Part shown: positions 7,863-15,757 of the stretch, in pieces | Position numbering within the stretch: position 1 is the first letter of the stretch | Layout of the letters: every line of letters starts with the position of its first letter | Assembly (NCBI GenBank): GCA_036381275.1 | Contig: DASVDC010000138.1 | Span: 1-64,000 of the forward strand | Reading direction: 5' to 3' | Source of the DNA: UBA7803 sp036381275 | GTDB taxonomy: Bacteria; Pseudomonadota; Gammaproteobacteria; Pseudomonadales; Azotimanducaceae | DNA: 64,000 nucleotides | Position numbers and translations under genes: made by a program | The notes under the pieces: model-generated | The model's input: only the letters and a program-made list of their open reading frames with translations | Databases searched by the model: none | Told to the model about the DNA's origin: nothing

Positions 7863-8870
7863 ATGAATCGGCTTGCCGATACGCCCGCCGCGGGTGCGCC
7901 CGCTCTCGATCCGGATTTCGCCCGGGAGGTGCTGCAGGACCTCTACAGCTACCGCCCGAAGAACCGCGCCGCTGCGTGGGCGTTCTATGCGCTGACCGGC
8001 TGGGCGGGCGGTCACCGGTTCTACATGGGCCGCGTCGGCACGGGCCTCCTGATGCTGCTCACCGGCGGCGGCGCGCTCGTCTGGTGGGTGGTCGACGGCT
8101 TTCTGCTCGAGGGGATGCTCGCGGCCCACGCGGCGGAGCAGGAGCAGCGGCGCCGCGACGGCCGGCCGCCGCTGGCCCTCGCATTCATGCCGCCGCTCGC
8201 GACCGACGTGCTGCGCCGGGCGCCGCCGTGGATCACGCGCTGGAACGGCCGCTCCCGCGCGGCGCGGCGCCTGCGCCTCGCCGGCGACGTGGTGGTGCTG
8301 TTCGTCGCCGGTCTGCTGCTCGGTGCGCTGGCCGGCAACCGCGGCGGCGAAGAGGCCGTGTTCGCCGCGACCGCGATCATCGGCATCACGCTGCTCGGCG
8401 GTCACGCCGGCCGGCTCGACCGGCTGCCGCTGGCGCGCGGCCTCGTCCGCTGGAGTCATCGCCTGCGCCTGTTCTACTACTACAACCGGCCCGGCTCGCC
8501 GCCGGAGCTGCTGGTGCGGGGTTTCACCGGCGCGGTGCTGGCGCCGTTCCGCGCACGGGCGCGGGCCGAGGCACTGCTCTACCTCGAGGTCGGCGCGGTG
8601 TTCACGCTGGCTTTTCTCGCGCTGGACGTGCTGGACGACGTAGCCGCACCGCTCTTCGAGATGGGCCTGGTGGCACTGGCGCCGGGGCGCCTGATGGGCA
8701 TCCTGCTGCAGGAGGCGCTGATGACGTTCGTGCTGATCTACGCGTTCGTCACGCCGATCGGCGCGGTCCTCAACCTGCACCTGCTGACGCGGCCGACCCA
8801 CACGGTGCCGCGGCTGCTCGGCCTCGTCGCGCTGTTCGCGATGGCGCTCGGACTGGGGATCATCGGCTAG
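7863..8870 (+). CDS. TM2-domain multispanning membrane protein
   Basis: 335-residue membrane protein with a TM2 domain near the N-terminus (about residues 38-82: AFYALTGWAGGHRFYMGRVG, then LLMLLTGGGALVWWVVDGF), followed by four or more further hydrophobic segments (about 135-155, 160-175, 245-265 and 275-335). TM2 domains pair two helices around a short polar turn; no enzymatic role is known. The function of the rest is not recognisable. Its frame is clear of overlaps, starting 44 bp after the SDR gene and ending just before a REPIN. Confidence 0.7.
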   Translation: MNRLADTPAAGAPALDPDFAREVLQDLYSYRPKNRAAAWAFYALTGWAGGHRFYMGRVGTGLLMLLTGGGALVWWVVDGFLLEGMLAAHAAEQEQRRRDGRPPLALAFMPPLATDVLRRAPPWITRWNGRSRAARRLRLAGDVVVLFVAGLLLGALAGNRGGEEAVFAATAIIGITLLGGHAGRLDRLPLARGLVRWSHRLRLFYYYNRPGSPPELLVRGFTGAVLAPFRARARAEALLYLEVGAVFTLAFLALDVLDDVAAPLFEMGLVALAPGRLMGILLQEALMTFVLIYAFVTPIGAVLNLHLLTRPTHTVPRLLGLVALFAMALGLGIIG

Positions 8871-8885
8871 AGCCTGTGAAAGCCT

Positions 8886-8947
8886 TGTGGGAGCGGCCTC
8901 CGGCCGCGAAGGCTGGGAAGAGTTCGCGGCCGGAGGCCGCTCCCACA
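8886..8947. repeat. REPIN (type-1 REP pair)
   Basis: Inverted pair of type-1 REP heads with a short spacer, in the gap between the convergent TM2 and desaturase genes. Confidence 0.95.
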
Positions 8948-9009
8948 GCATGCCCAAGGGCGTTCGCGCCACGGCCGCAAGACGTGCGGCCGCAGCGCGA
9001 ATCGGAGAA

Positions 9010-10212
9010 TCACGCGCGGGCGAGCTTCGGCATCGAGTACGAGCGGATCTCGGCGACGAAATCCTTCAGCGCCTGGATGCCGGACGCCTCCGCGTCGAGA
9101 CACCACGCCTTCAGCTCGCCGAGCAGCTCCTCGGCGTTGCCGCCGCGCTTGGCCCAGACGCCCTGCAGGCGCTCTTTGAACTCGTAGATGGTCTGCAGCT
9201 TCGGGCTGCGGCCGAGGATCTCGCTGATCTGGTTCTGGCCGGCCTGATCGACCAGCGACGCGTCGCGGCACAGCACCCGCTTGTAGGCGCGCACCATGCG
9301 GCGGCGCGCCTTGCCGGCCCGGGCCAGCTCCTGTTCCACCAGCGGTGCGACCACCTGTTCGGCGTACTTGGCCATCACCCGGAAGCGGTCGTTCAGCACC
9401 GCCCAGGCGGTGTCGATGTCGATGGTACGCTTGCCGGGCACCTGCTCCACCACCGGGCCTTTGCTGCGCGCTTTCGCGAGCCCGAGGGTTTCGAAGATCC
9501 GGATGTAGAACCAGCCGATGTCGAACTCCCAGGGCTTCTGCGACAGCTTCGCCGAGTTCGGGTAGGTGTGGTGGTTGTTGTGCAGCTCTTCGCCGCCGAT
9601 CACGATGCCCCACGGCACGATGTTGCGCGATGCGTCACTGCACTCGAAGTTCCGGTAACCCCAGTAGTGGCCGATGCCGTTGATGACGCCGGCGGCCATG
9701 ATCGGGATCCACATCATCTGGATCGCCCAGACGGTCAATCCGATCGCGCCGAACAGCGCGAGGTCGATGGCCATCATCGTGAAGATGCCGGCCGTGCTGT
9801 ACCGGGAGTACACGTTGCGCTCGAGCCAGTCGTCCGGCGTGCCGGCCCCGTAGCGCTTCAGCGTCTCGGGAGTCGCCGCGGCCCGATACGCCTCGGTGCC
9901 CTCCCAGAAGATCTTCTTGATGCCCTGCACCTGCGGGCTGTGCGGGTCCTCTTCGGTTTCGCAGGTCGCGTGGTGCTTGCGGTGGATGGCGGTCCACTCC
10001 TTGGTGTTCATGCCGGTGGTGAGCCACAACCAGAAGCGGAAGAAGTGCTTCAGCACCGGATGGAGCTCCAGCGCCCGGTGAGCCGAGTGCCGGTGGAGAT
10101 ACACCGTGACCGAGACGATCGTGATGTGCGTCAGAACGAGGGTGTAGATGACCAGCTCGAGCACGGACCAGTTGACCAGTCCATGGCTGAGCCATTCGAG
10201 AATCGCAGTCAC
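9010..10212 (-). CDS. desA: Acyl-lipid/acyl-CoA fatty-acid desaturase
   Basis: Membrane-bound, oxygen-dependent di-iron fatty-acid desaturase that introduces a cis double bond into membrane acyl chains. 400 residues. All three histidine boxes are present: HRHSAHR (about residues 39-45), HRKHHA (about 76-81) and HNNHHTYPNSA (about 219-229), separated by membrane segments. The gene most resembles Pseudomonas DesA. I take the GTG at 10212 as start because the conserved protein begins TAILEWLSHGLVNW; an AGGAG lies about 10 bp upstream. It is divergent from the sulfurtransferase gene, with a perfect FNR/Anr box in the shared promoter region, which would fit oxygen-linked control. Confidence 0.92.
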   Translation of the reverse strand: MTAILEWLSHGLVNWSVLELVIYTLVLTHITIVSVTVYLHRHSAHRALELHPVLKHFFRFWLWLTTGMNTKEWTAIHRKHHATCETEEDPHSPQVQGIKKIFWEGTEAYRAAATPETLKRYGAGTPDDWLERNVYSRYSTAGIFTMMAIDLALFGAIGLTVWAIQMMWIPIMAAGVINGIGHYWGYRNFECSDASRNIVPWGIVIGGEELHNNHHTYPNSAKLSQKPWEFDIGWFYIRIFETLGLAKARSKGPVVEQVPGKRTIDIDTAWAVLNDRFRVMAKYAEQVVAPLVEQELARAGKARRRMVRAYKRVLCRDASLVDQAGQNQISEILGRSPKLQTIYEFKERLQGVWAKRGGNAEELLGELKAWCLDAEASGIQALKDFVAEIRSYSMPKLARA

Positions 10213-10364
10213 TATAGGGAATCTCCTGTGCGGGTAGGCCCGGCTCTTCGTGTTTGCCGGGATTGTGACAACTGCGCCCGAAAAAAACCACTTCGGGCAC
10301 GCATCACGGCGCCTCGGCATGAGGGCAGCCTGTTAGAGTATGACCCAACCGATAAGTTTTGCCG

Positions 10365-10378
10365 TTGATCGGGATCAA
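10365..10378. promoter_or_regulatory. FNR/Anr-type box
   Basis: TTGATCGGGATCAA is a perfect TTGAT-N4-ATCAA palindrome. It lies 153 bp upstream of the desaturase start and 40 bp upstream of the chosen sulfurtransferase start, in the only non-coding gap between these divergent genes. Confidence 0.65.
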
Positions 10379-10417
10379 ACCGTGACGCCGGTCCGGCGGG
10401 TATCGGCACGTCTTCCC

Positions 10418-11230
10418 ATGCGCAAGGTACGTTACGACACACTGATCAGCCCGGAGACCGTCGCCGCGGACCCGGCCGCATTCCGGATTCTCGACTGCCG
10501 CGCCCGGCTGGGCGACCCGGACTACGGGCCGCGGGTCTACGCGGAGGGCCACCTGCCCGGTGCGCTGTATGCGAGCCTCGATGCCGACTTCGCCGACCCG
10601 CCCGGGGACCGGGGCCGCCATCCGCTGCCCGACCGGCAGCGTCTGTGCGAACGCTTCCGCGCCTGGGGCATCGACGACGACGATCAGATCGTCGTGTACG
10701 ACGACGCCGGGGGCGCGTTCGCGGCCCGGGCCTGGTGGTGCGCGCGCTGGCTCGGGCACGAGGCGGTCGCGGTGCTGGACGGCGGCTTCGCGGCCTGGCC
10801 CGGGCCGGTCAGCCGGACAACCCCGGTGGTGAAACCCGGCCGGTTCTCGATCCGCCCGCCGCTGACCCGGGAGATCGACGCCGCGACCCTCGAGGCCCGG
10901 CTCCACCAGGTGACGCTGGTGGACGCCCGGACGCGGGAGCGCTTCAGCGGCCGGGAAGAGCCGATCGACCCGGTGGCCGGGCACATTCCCGGCGCCGTCT
11001 GCCTGCCGTTTCAGGAGAACCTCACCCCCGAGGGCCGCTTCCGCCAACCGGCCGAGCTGGCGGAACGCTTCCGGGACCTGCCGGACGAGGTGATCTGCTA
11101 CTGCGGCTCCGGCGTCACCGCGGCGCACAACGTGCTCGCGATGCGCATCGCCGGCCGGCCGGAGCCGATCCTCTACCCCGGAAGCTGGAGCGAGTGGATC
11201 CGCGATCCCGGCCGGCCCCGGGCACCCTGA
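10418..11230 (+). CDS. sseA: Two-domain sulfurtransferase (SseA/rhodanese)
   Basis: Tandem-rhodanese sulfurtransferase, 270 residues. The inactive N-terminal domain (about 1-125) and the catalytic C-terminal domain (about 145-265) are both visible. The active-site loop is CGSGVTA (about 229-235), the 3-mercaptopyruvate sulfurtransferase form; typical thiosulfate rhodaneses have CRKGVT. It probably transfers sulfur from 3-mercaptopyruvate to cyanide or thiols in the cytoplasm. I chose the ATG at 10418 (MRKVRYDTLIS) because that is where family similarity begins and because a longer frame from 10340 would run through the FNR box. mnmC follows after 10 bp. Confidence 0.88.
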   Translation: MRKVRYDTLISPETVAADPAAFRILDCRARLGDPDYGPRVYAEGHLPGALYASLDADFADPPGDRGRHPLPDRQRLCERFRAWGIDDDDQIVVYDDAGGAFAARAWWCARWLGHEAVAVLDGGFAAWPGPVSRTTPVVKPGRFSIRPPLTREIDAATLEARLHQVTLVDARTRERFSGREEPIDPVAGHIPGAVCLPFQENLTPEGRFRQPAELAERFRDLPDEVICYCGSGVTAAHNVLAMRIAGRPEPILYPGSWSEWIRDPGRPRAP

Positions 11231-11240
11231 GGGCGCGCCG

Positions 11241-13193
11241 ATGAGCCCTCAGCCCGAGCCGGGCCTGGTGGTTCCGGCGGCCCGCGTGCGCTACCGGGAC
11301 GACCAGCCCTATTCGCTCGACTACCAGGACATCTACCACGCGGCCGACGGCGCCGCCGAGGTGGAGCGCGTGTTCGTCGGCCCGTGCCGGCTCGACGAGC
11401 TCGCCCGGCGCCGCGCCCAGGCCGCGCCCCCCGCCGACACGGTGCGGGTCGGCGAGCTCGGCTTCGGATCCGGGCTCAACTTCGTGGTCGCCGCGGAGCG
11501 GTGCCTCGCCGCCGGCGCGCGGCTGCATTTCGTTTCCTGCGAAGCGCACCCGCTCGACGCCGCCGATTTCGCCGCGATCGCCCGGGCGCGGCAGGGCCGG
11601 CACCCGCTGTACGCGGAGCTCGCCGAACGCTACCCGCCGCGGCTCGCCGGCTGGCACCGCCGCGTGCTCGCCGGCGGGCGGATCCGGCTGCACCTCTGGC
11701 TCGGCACCGCCGCGGACGCGCTGGCCGATCTGGCCGGACGCCAGCGCCAGCCCATCGACGCCTGGTTCCTGGACGGCTTCGCGCCCGACCGCAATCCGGA
11801 GCTCTGGGAACCGGCGCTGTTCCGGCAGATCGCGGCGCTGTCCACGGCCGGCACCACGGTCGCCACGTTCACCGCCGCCGGGCGGGTGCGTCGGGCGCTC
11901 GCCGAGGCCGGCTTCGCGATGAGCCGCGTCGATCAGCGTCCGCACAAGCGGGAGAGCCTCGCCGGCACGTTCGCCGCCCGCGGGCTCGACGCCGTGGCGG
12001 CCCCGCCGCCGCGGGTGACCGTCGCGGGCGCCGGCATCGCCGGCGCGGCGGTCGCCGCCGAGCTCGCCGCGGCCGGCGTACCGGTCCGCCTTTACGACCC
12101 GTCACCTCTGTGGGAGCAACCTCTGCTGTGGGAGCGGCCCCCGCTGTGGGAGCGGCCCCCGCTGTGGGAGCGCTCCCCGCTGTGGGAGCGGCCTCCGGCC
12201 GCGAACCAGGACAACCCCATCACCCCCGCCTCGCGGATGCCCGTCACGGTCCTCCACACCCGCCTGCTCCCGGACCCCTCCCCCGCGGCCGCGCTGCGCG
12301 CCCACGCGTACCTGTTCGCGGCGGACCGGGTTCGCGGCCTGCCCGGGTTCGCCGCCACCGGCACGCTGCAACTCGGCAGCGATCCGGCCGGCACCGAGCG
12401 TCTGCGGACGGTGGCCGAACGGCTCGGCGCCGCCGGACCCTGGCTCGCCTGGTGCGAACGCGCCGACGCCGCTGCGCTCGCCGACTGGCCGGTGCCGGAC
12501 GGCGGGCTCTGGCTGCCCGGCGGCGGCACCGTGGATCTGCCCGCGCTGATCCGCGCACTGACGGCGAGCGACCGCATCGAGCGGGTGCCCGAGGCGCTGC
12601 CCGCGCCCGATCCGGACGCGCCGGCGGTGCTCGCCTGCGGCGCCTGGACCCGGGAATTCGAGCCCGCGCGCTACCTCGAGATCGCGCCGATCGGCGGGCA
12701 GCTCGACGTCGTCGCGGTGGATCGGCCGCCGCGCCTGCCGTTGGTGGGCCGCGGTTACCTCGCGCCGACCGCCGACGGGACGCTCGCCGCGGGCAGCACC
12801 TACGAGTACCGCCCGTGGGATCCGGAGGAAGCCACCCGGGCGAATCTCGCGCAGCTCGAGGGGCACGCGTTCGAGTGGCGCTACCGCTGCCGCGGTACCC
12901 GCACGGTGAGCTCGGATCGCACCGCCATCGCCGGACCGCTGTTCGACGCCGACGGCCGCGCCGCGGCGAACCTCTACGTCAGCACCGGCCACGGCTCGGC
13001 CGGCAACGTCAGCGCGCACCTCGCAGCGGCGGTGATCGCCGCGCAGATCCTGGGCGACTGCCCGCCGCTCGCCCGGCCGCTCGAGGCCGCGCTGTCGCCG
13101 CTGCGCTTCCGGCTCCGCCAGGCCCGCCGCGGCTTCCGCAGATCGTTTCCGGTGGGAGCGGCCTCCGGCGGTACGAACCGGTCACATAGGTAA
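11241..13193 (+). CDS. mnmC: MnmC bifunctional tRNA U34 methyltransferase/oxidoreductase with REP-encoded insert
   Basis: Final steps of mnm5s2U34 synthesis in tRNA. The N-terminal methyltransferase domain (about residues 1-250; SAM loop GELGFGSGLNF, DGFAPDRNPELW) makes mnm5U, and the FAD domain (from about 257, VTVAGAGIAGAAVAAEL) removes the carboxymethyl group of cmnm5U. Five 18-bp REP heads (12108-12206) are read in frame between the second strand of the FAD Rossmann fold (RLYD) and the position of the usual ASGN motif, here ASRMP. They add about 35 residues with repeated LWERPP. The last residues (VGAASGG...) and the stop come from another REP half and the mobile-element end. Most likely still expressed; the activity of the FAD half is uncertain. 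Confidence 0.9.
   Translation: MSPQPEPGLVVPAARVRYRDDQPYSLDYQDIYHAADGAAEVERVFVGPCRLDELARRRAQAAPPADTVRVGELGFGSGLNFVVAAERCLAAGARLHFVSCEAHPLDAADFAAIARARQGRHPLYAELAERYPPRLAGWHRRVLAGGRIRLHLWLGTAADALADLAGRQRQPIDAWFLDGFAPDRNPELWEPALFRQIAALSTAGTTVATFTAAGRVRRALAEAGFAMSRVDQRPHKRESLAGTFAARGLDAVAAPPPRVTVAGAGIAGAAVAAELAAAGVPVRLYDPSPLWEQPLLWERPPLWERPPLWERSPLWERPPAANQDNPITPASRMPVTVLHTRLLPDPSPAAALRAHAYLFAADRVRGLPGFAATGTLQLGSDPAGTERLRTVAERLGAAGPWLAWCERADAAALADWPVPDGGLWLPGGGTVDLPALIRALTASDRIERVPEALPAPDPDAPAVLACGAWTREFEPARYLEIAPIGGQLDVVAVDRPPRLPLVGRGYLAPTADGTLAAGSTYEYRPWDPEEATRANLAQLEGHAFEWRYRCRGTRTVSSDRTAIAGPLFDADGRAAANLYVSTGHGSAGNVSAHLAAAVIAAQILGDCPPLARPLEAALSPLRFRLRQARRGFRRSFPVGAASGGTNRSHR
12108..12206 (+). 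repeat. Five tandem 18-bp REP heads inside mnmC
   Basis: CTGTGGGAG begins at 12108, 12126, 12144, 12162 and 12180, an exact 18-bp period. Only the last unit carries the full hairpin core and GCGAA end. There is no inverted partner. Because 18 is a multiple of 3, the array keeps the mnmC frame. Confidence 0.95.
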
Positions 13194-13205
13194 CACCTGG
13201 ACCGG
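13151..13205. mobile_element. REP half joined to a mobile-element end (locus A)
   Basis: REP sequence ending ...GCGGCCTCCGGC is directly followed by GGTACGAACCGGTCACATAG and then GTAACACCTGGACCGG. The same end sequence follows the same REP base at 41907. It resembles repeated end motifs of IS481-like elements, but no transposase is present here. Confidence 0.6.
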
Positions 13206-13644
13206 GGAGCCAGGTCGCCGCCTTTCCTCGTCCTCGCCGCTGAATCGGTCCCCCGCGCCGGTGCGCGCGTACGGTCGCGGGCGGGTTCCGCGCGCCTCGC
13301 GCCCATCGGCGGACGCAACATCGCCCGAATCAAACCCGGGATGGCCGACCTCCTGCGCTGGATCTCGATTCGTTCGGAGCGTCATCGATTGATTCGGGCC
13401 ATGTTCCCTCCCGATGTGGCCGAGGCGGAGGTGCGGTGCGAGATCACTCACGCGGACCGCCGGCCGCACCCCAGCGGCCGACCTCAACAGCCGTTCCCAG
13501 GCTTTGATTCGGGCGATGTTGCGGACCGTACGCGCGGAGAACGCGCCGATTCATTGCCAACCCGGCACGCCGCCGCGCGGTTTCCTCACACAGCCGATGG
13601 CCTGTAGGCCGTCCTGCGGCTCCCCCCTGCCCGGCCGTGAATGA
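13206..13644. repeat. Gene-free region with dispersed repeat, copy A
   Basis: About 440 bp without a credible gene. The stretch 13317-13586 is a diverged inverted copy of 42062-42420. It contains three copies of a GATTCGGGC(G/C)ATGTT motif: 13317-13331 (complement), 13391-13405 and 13506-13520. Short frames exist on both strands but share no protein-level conservation between the two copies that I can see. 13206-13316 holds nothing I recognise. Confidence 0.65.
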
Positions 13645-15048
13645 TCACGCTCCGGACGCGTCCATCGCCGCGAGCTCGCGCTCCGATTCCTCCGTGCCGG
13701 GGATTTCGGTGCCGCGGATCGACGCGCCCGCGGTCTCCACGACGAACCACAGCGCCACCGCGCCGACCACGCACGCGCCCATCATGAAGTAGGCCGGCAT
13801 CAGCGGGTTGCCGGTGGCCATCGTCAGCCAGTCGTTCAGCGCCGGCGCGGTACCGCCGAACAACGAGGTGGACACGTTGTAGGCGATCGCGAAGCCGGCG
13901 AAACGTACGTGCGTGGGAAACATCGCCGGGAAGGTCGCCGAGATCGTCGCGAGCTGCGGCACGTACAGCAGGCCCAGCACTGCGAAGCCGATGGTCGCGC
14001 CGGTGAGGCTCTGTCCCATCAGCCGGTACATCGGCACCGCCAGCACGAACAGCCCGATCAGCGAGATCCACCACATCGGTTTGCGGCCGATCCAGTCCGA
14101 CAGCGCGCCGGCGAACGGCAGGAACACCATCATGAACAGCATGCCGATGATCGGCACCAGCAGCGCCTGGTCGGTGCTAAGTCCGAGTTCCACCTCGAAG
14201 TAGGTCGGCATGTACGAGAGCAGCGTGTAGTTGACGCCGTTCAACGCCACCACCAGCCCGGCCAGCGTGAGAAGCGGCCGCGCGTACTGGCTGAGCAGCT
14301 CCTTCAGCTCGGTGCGGGTCTCCTGCTCCTGCTCGCCGGACTCCTCGATCTCCCGGTACACGGGCGTATCCGCCATCCGGCCGCGCAGGTAGAGGCCCAC
14401 GAGCCCGAGCGGTGCCGCCACCAGAAACGGCAGGCGCCAGCCCCACTCGCGCATCGCGTCCTCGCCCAGCGTCAGCGAGAACGTCAGCATCAGCAGCGCG
14501 CCGAGCGAGAAGCCCGCCAACGTGCCGAACTCGAGAAAGCTGCCGCAGAAGCCGCGTTTCGCATCCGGCGAGTACTCCGCCATGAACGTCGCCGCGCCGC
14601 CGTACTCGCCGCCGGTGGAGAACCCCTGCACCATCCGGAGCACGACCAGGATCAGCGGCGCCCAGAAGCCGATCGCATCGTAGGTCGGTATCAGACCGAC
14701 GCAGAACGTCGCGCCGGACATGATCAGGATCGTCAGCGCGAGCACGGTCTTGCGCCCCAGGCGGTCGCCCATCGGACCCCAGAACAGTCCGCCGAGGGGG
14801 CGCACCAGGAACGAGATCGCGAACGTCGCCAGCGCCAGCAGCGTCGATTCCTCGGTATCGCCGGGAAACAGCGCGGCGGAAATGTAGGTCACGCCGTACG
14901 CGTAGATGCCGTAGTCGAACCACTCGGTGGCGTTGCCGATCGCGGACGCCGTGATGGCGCGCCTCAGGACCGGGCGCGGCACGTCCTCGGTGTGGCCGGC
15001 GGGGACGGACTCACCCGTCAGATGGTGCTCGCGATGGTCGGATTCCAT
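13645..15048 (-). CDS. MHS-family MFS permease (ProP-like)
   Basis: 467-residue inner-membrane proton symporter of the metabolite:H+ symporter (MHS) branch of the major facilitator superfamily, the branch containing ProP, ShiA and KgtP. Twelve membrane segments are apparent. Family marks are IGNATEWFDYGIYAYG in TM1, the GDRLGRK loop 2-3 motif, RMVQGFSTGGEYGGAATF and the repeat loop SDWIGRKP. The substrate cannot be read from sequence; osmolyte or organic-acid uptake is typical. The ATG is preceded by AGGAGG at 6 bp. It is transcribed alone; the stop borders the repeat region after mnmC. Confidence 0.88.
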   Translation of the reverse strand: MESDHREHHLTGESVPAGHTEDVPRPVLRRAITASAIGNATEWFDYGIYAYGVTYISAALFPGDTEESTLLALATFAISFLVRPLGGLFWGPMGDRLGRKTVLALTILIMSGATFCVGLIPTYDAIGFWAPLILVVLRMVQGFSTGGEYGGAATFMAEYSPDAKRGFCGSFLEFGTLAGFSLGALLMLTFSLTLGEDAMREWGWRLPFLVAAPLGLVGLYLRGRMADTPVYREIEESGEQEQETRTELKELLSQYARPLLTLAGLVVALNGVNYTLLSYMPTYFEVELGLSTDQALLVPIIGMLFMMVFLPFAGALSDWIGRKPMWWISLIGLFVLAVPMYRLMGQSLTGATIGFAVLGLLYVPQLATISATFPAMFPTHVRFAGFAIAYNVSTSLFGGTAPALNDWLTMATGNPLMPAYFMMGACVVGAVALWFVVETAGASIRGTEIPGTEESERELAAMDASGA

Positions 15049-15206
15049 CGAACCTCCTGCATGTCGCTGTGACCCGACCGCGCACGCATGGACGCGACAT
15101 TCTCCGACAGGGAACGCTGCCCCGAAACCCCCGGGTCAGGAAAGCTTACAGATCTATGAGTCTATCAGCCGACACCGCGAGCGGCCAACCCGCGGGATGA
15201 GGCGAT

Positions 15207-15273
15207 TGTGGGAGCGGCCTCCGGCCGCGAATCTTTGAACCCATAGGATTCGCGGCCGGAGGCCGCTCCCACA
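15207..15273. repeat. REPIN (type-1 REP pair)
   Basis: Inverted type-1 REP pair between the first MHS permease start and the end of the GFA-family gene. Confidence 0.95.
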
Positions 15274-15302
15274 GACGAGGCCGCGCCCCAGAGTCGAGGG
15301 CT

Positions 15303-15707
15303 TCAGCCGGGCAGCCGCTCGAACGCGGGCAGGCCTTCGGCCAGTTGATGGAACGGCTGCTTGTCCACCGTGAACAGCGCGAGCTGCGGCGCGAAGGCGC
15401 TCGGATCGTCGAGCGTGCCGACCTTCAGGATCACCGCGTTCGGCAGCCCCGGTGCACGGGTCAGGAGGTGCGTGCCGCACTCCGGGCAGAACTCGCGGGT
15501 CACCGGATTCTCGAGGTCCGAGCGCCGGAACGACTTCGGCTGGCCCTGGGTGTACTCGAAGCCGTCCGCCGGCAGCGCGATGAACACGTTCGGCGAGCCG
15601 CCGGTCACGTACTGACACTCGCGGCAGTGACACTGCGCCTGCAGAATCGGCTCTCCCTCGGCGCGGTAGCGGATCGCGCCACAGTAGCAGCCGCCCGTCC
15701 TGGCCAT
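15303..15707 (-). CDS. GFA/CENP-V-fold zinc protein
   Basis: 134-residue protein of the glutathione-dependent-formaldehyde-activating-enzyme-like (GFA) family. The fold binds structural zinc through cysteines, all visible: CYCG near residue 7, CHCRECQ (about 27-33) and CPECGTHL (about 74-81). Most members have unknown substrates, so no reaction is assigned. The ATG at 15707 follows AAGGAG by 6 bp; the open frame extends further upstream but only with non-family sequence. It sits about 50 bp downstream of the second MHS permease, on the same strand, and could be its operon partner. Confidence 0.85.
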   Translation of the reverse strand: MARTGGCYCGAIRYRAEGEPILQAQCHCRECQYVTGGSPNVFIALPADGFEYTQGQPKSFRRSDLENPVTREFCPECGTHLLTRAPGLPNAVILKVGTLDDPSAFAPQLALFTVDKQPFHQLAEGLPAFERLPG

Positions 15708-15757
15708 TTCGTTCTCCTTGGTCCGATGCGTCCGGCGATTGTACCTGCCGCGCGCGC

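Noticed and set aside
10203..10213. Phage T7-type promoter (CACTATAGGGA) near the desaturase start
   Set aside because: The string is present but the upstream half (TAATACGACT) is absent and no phage genes are near; it is a chance match within the first codons and RBS region.
13206..13644. Small protein genes within repeat copy A (for example 13182-13487 minus or 13341-13607 plus)
   Set aside because: The frames are not kept in copy B and no RBS or domain supports them.
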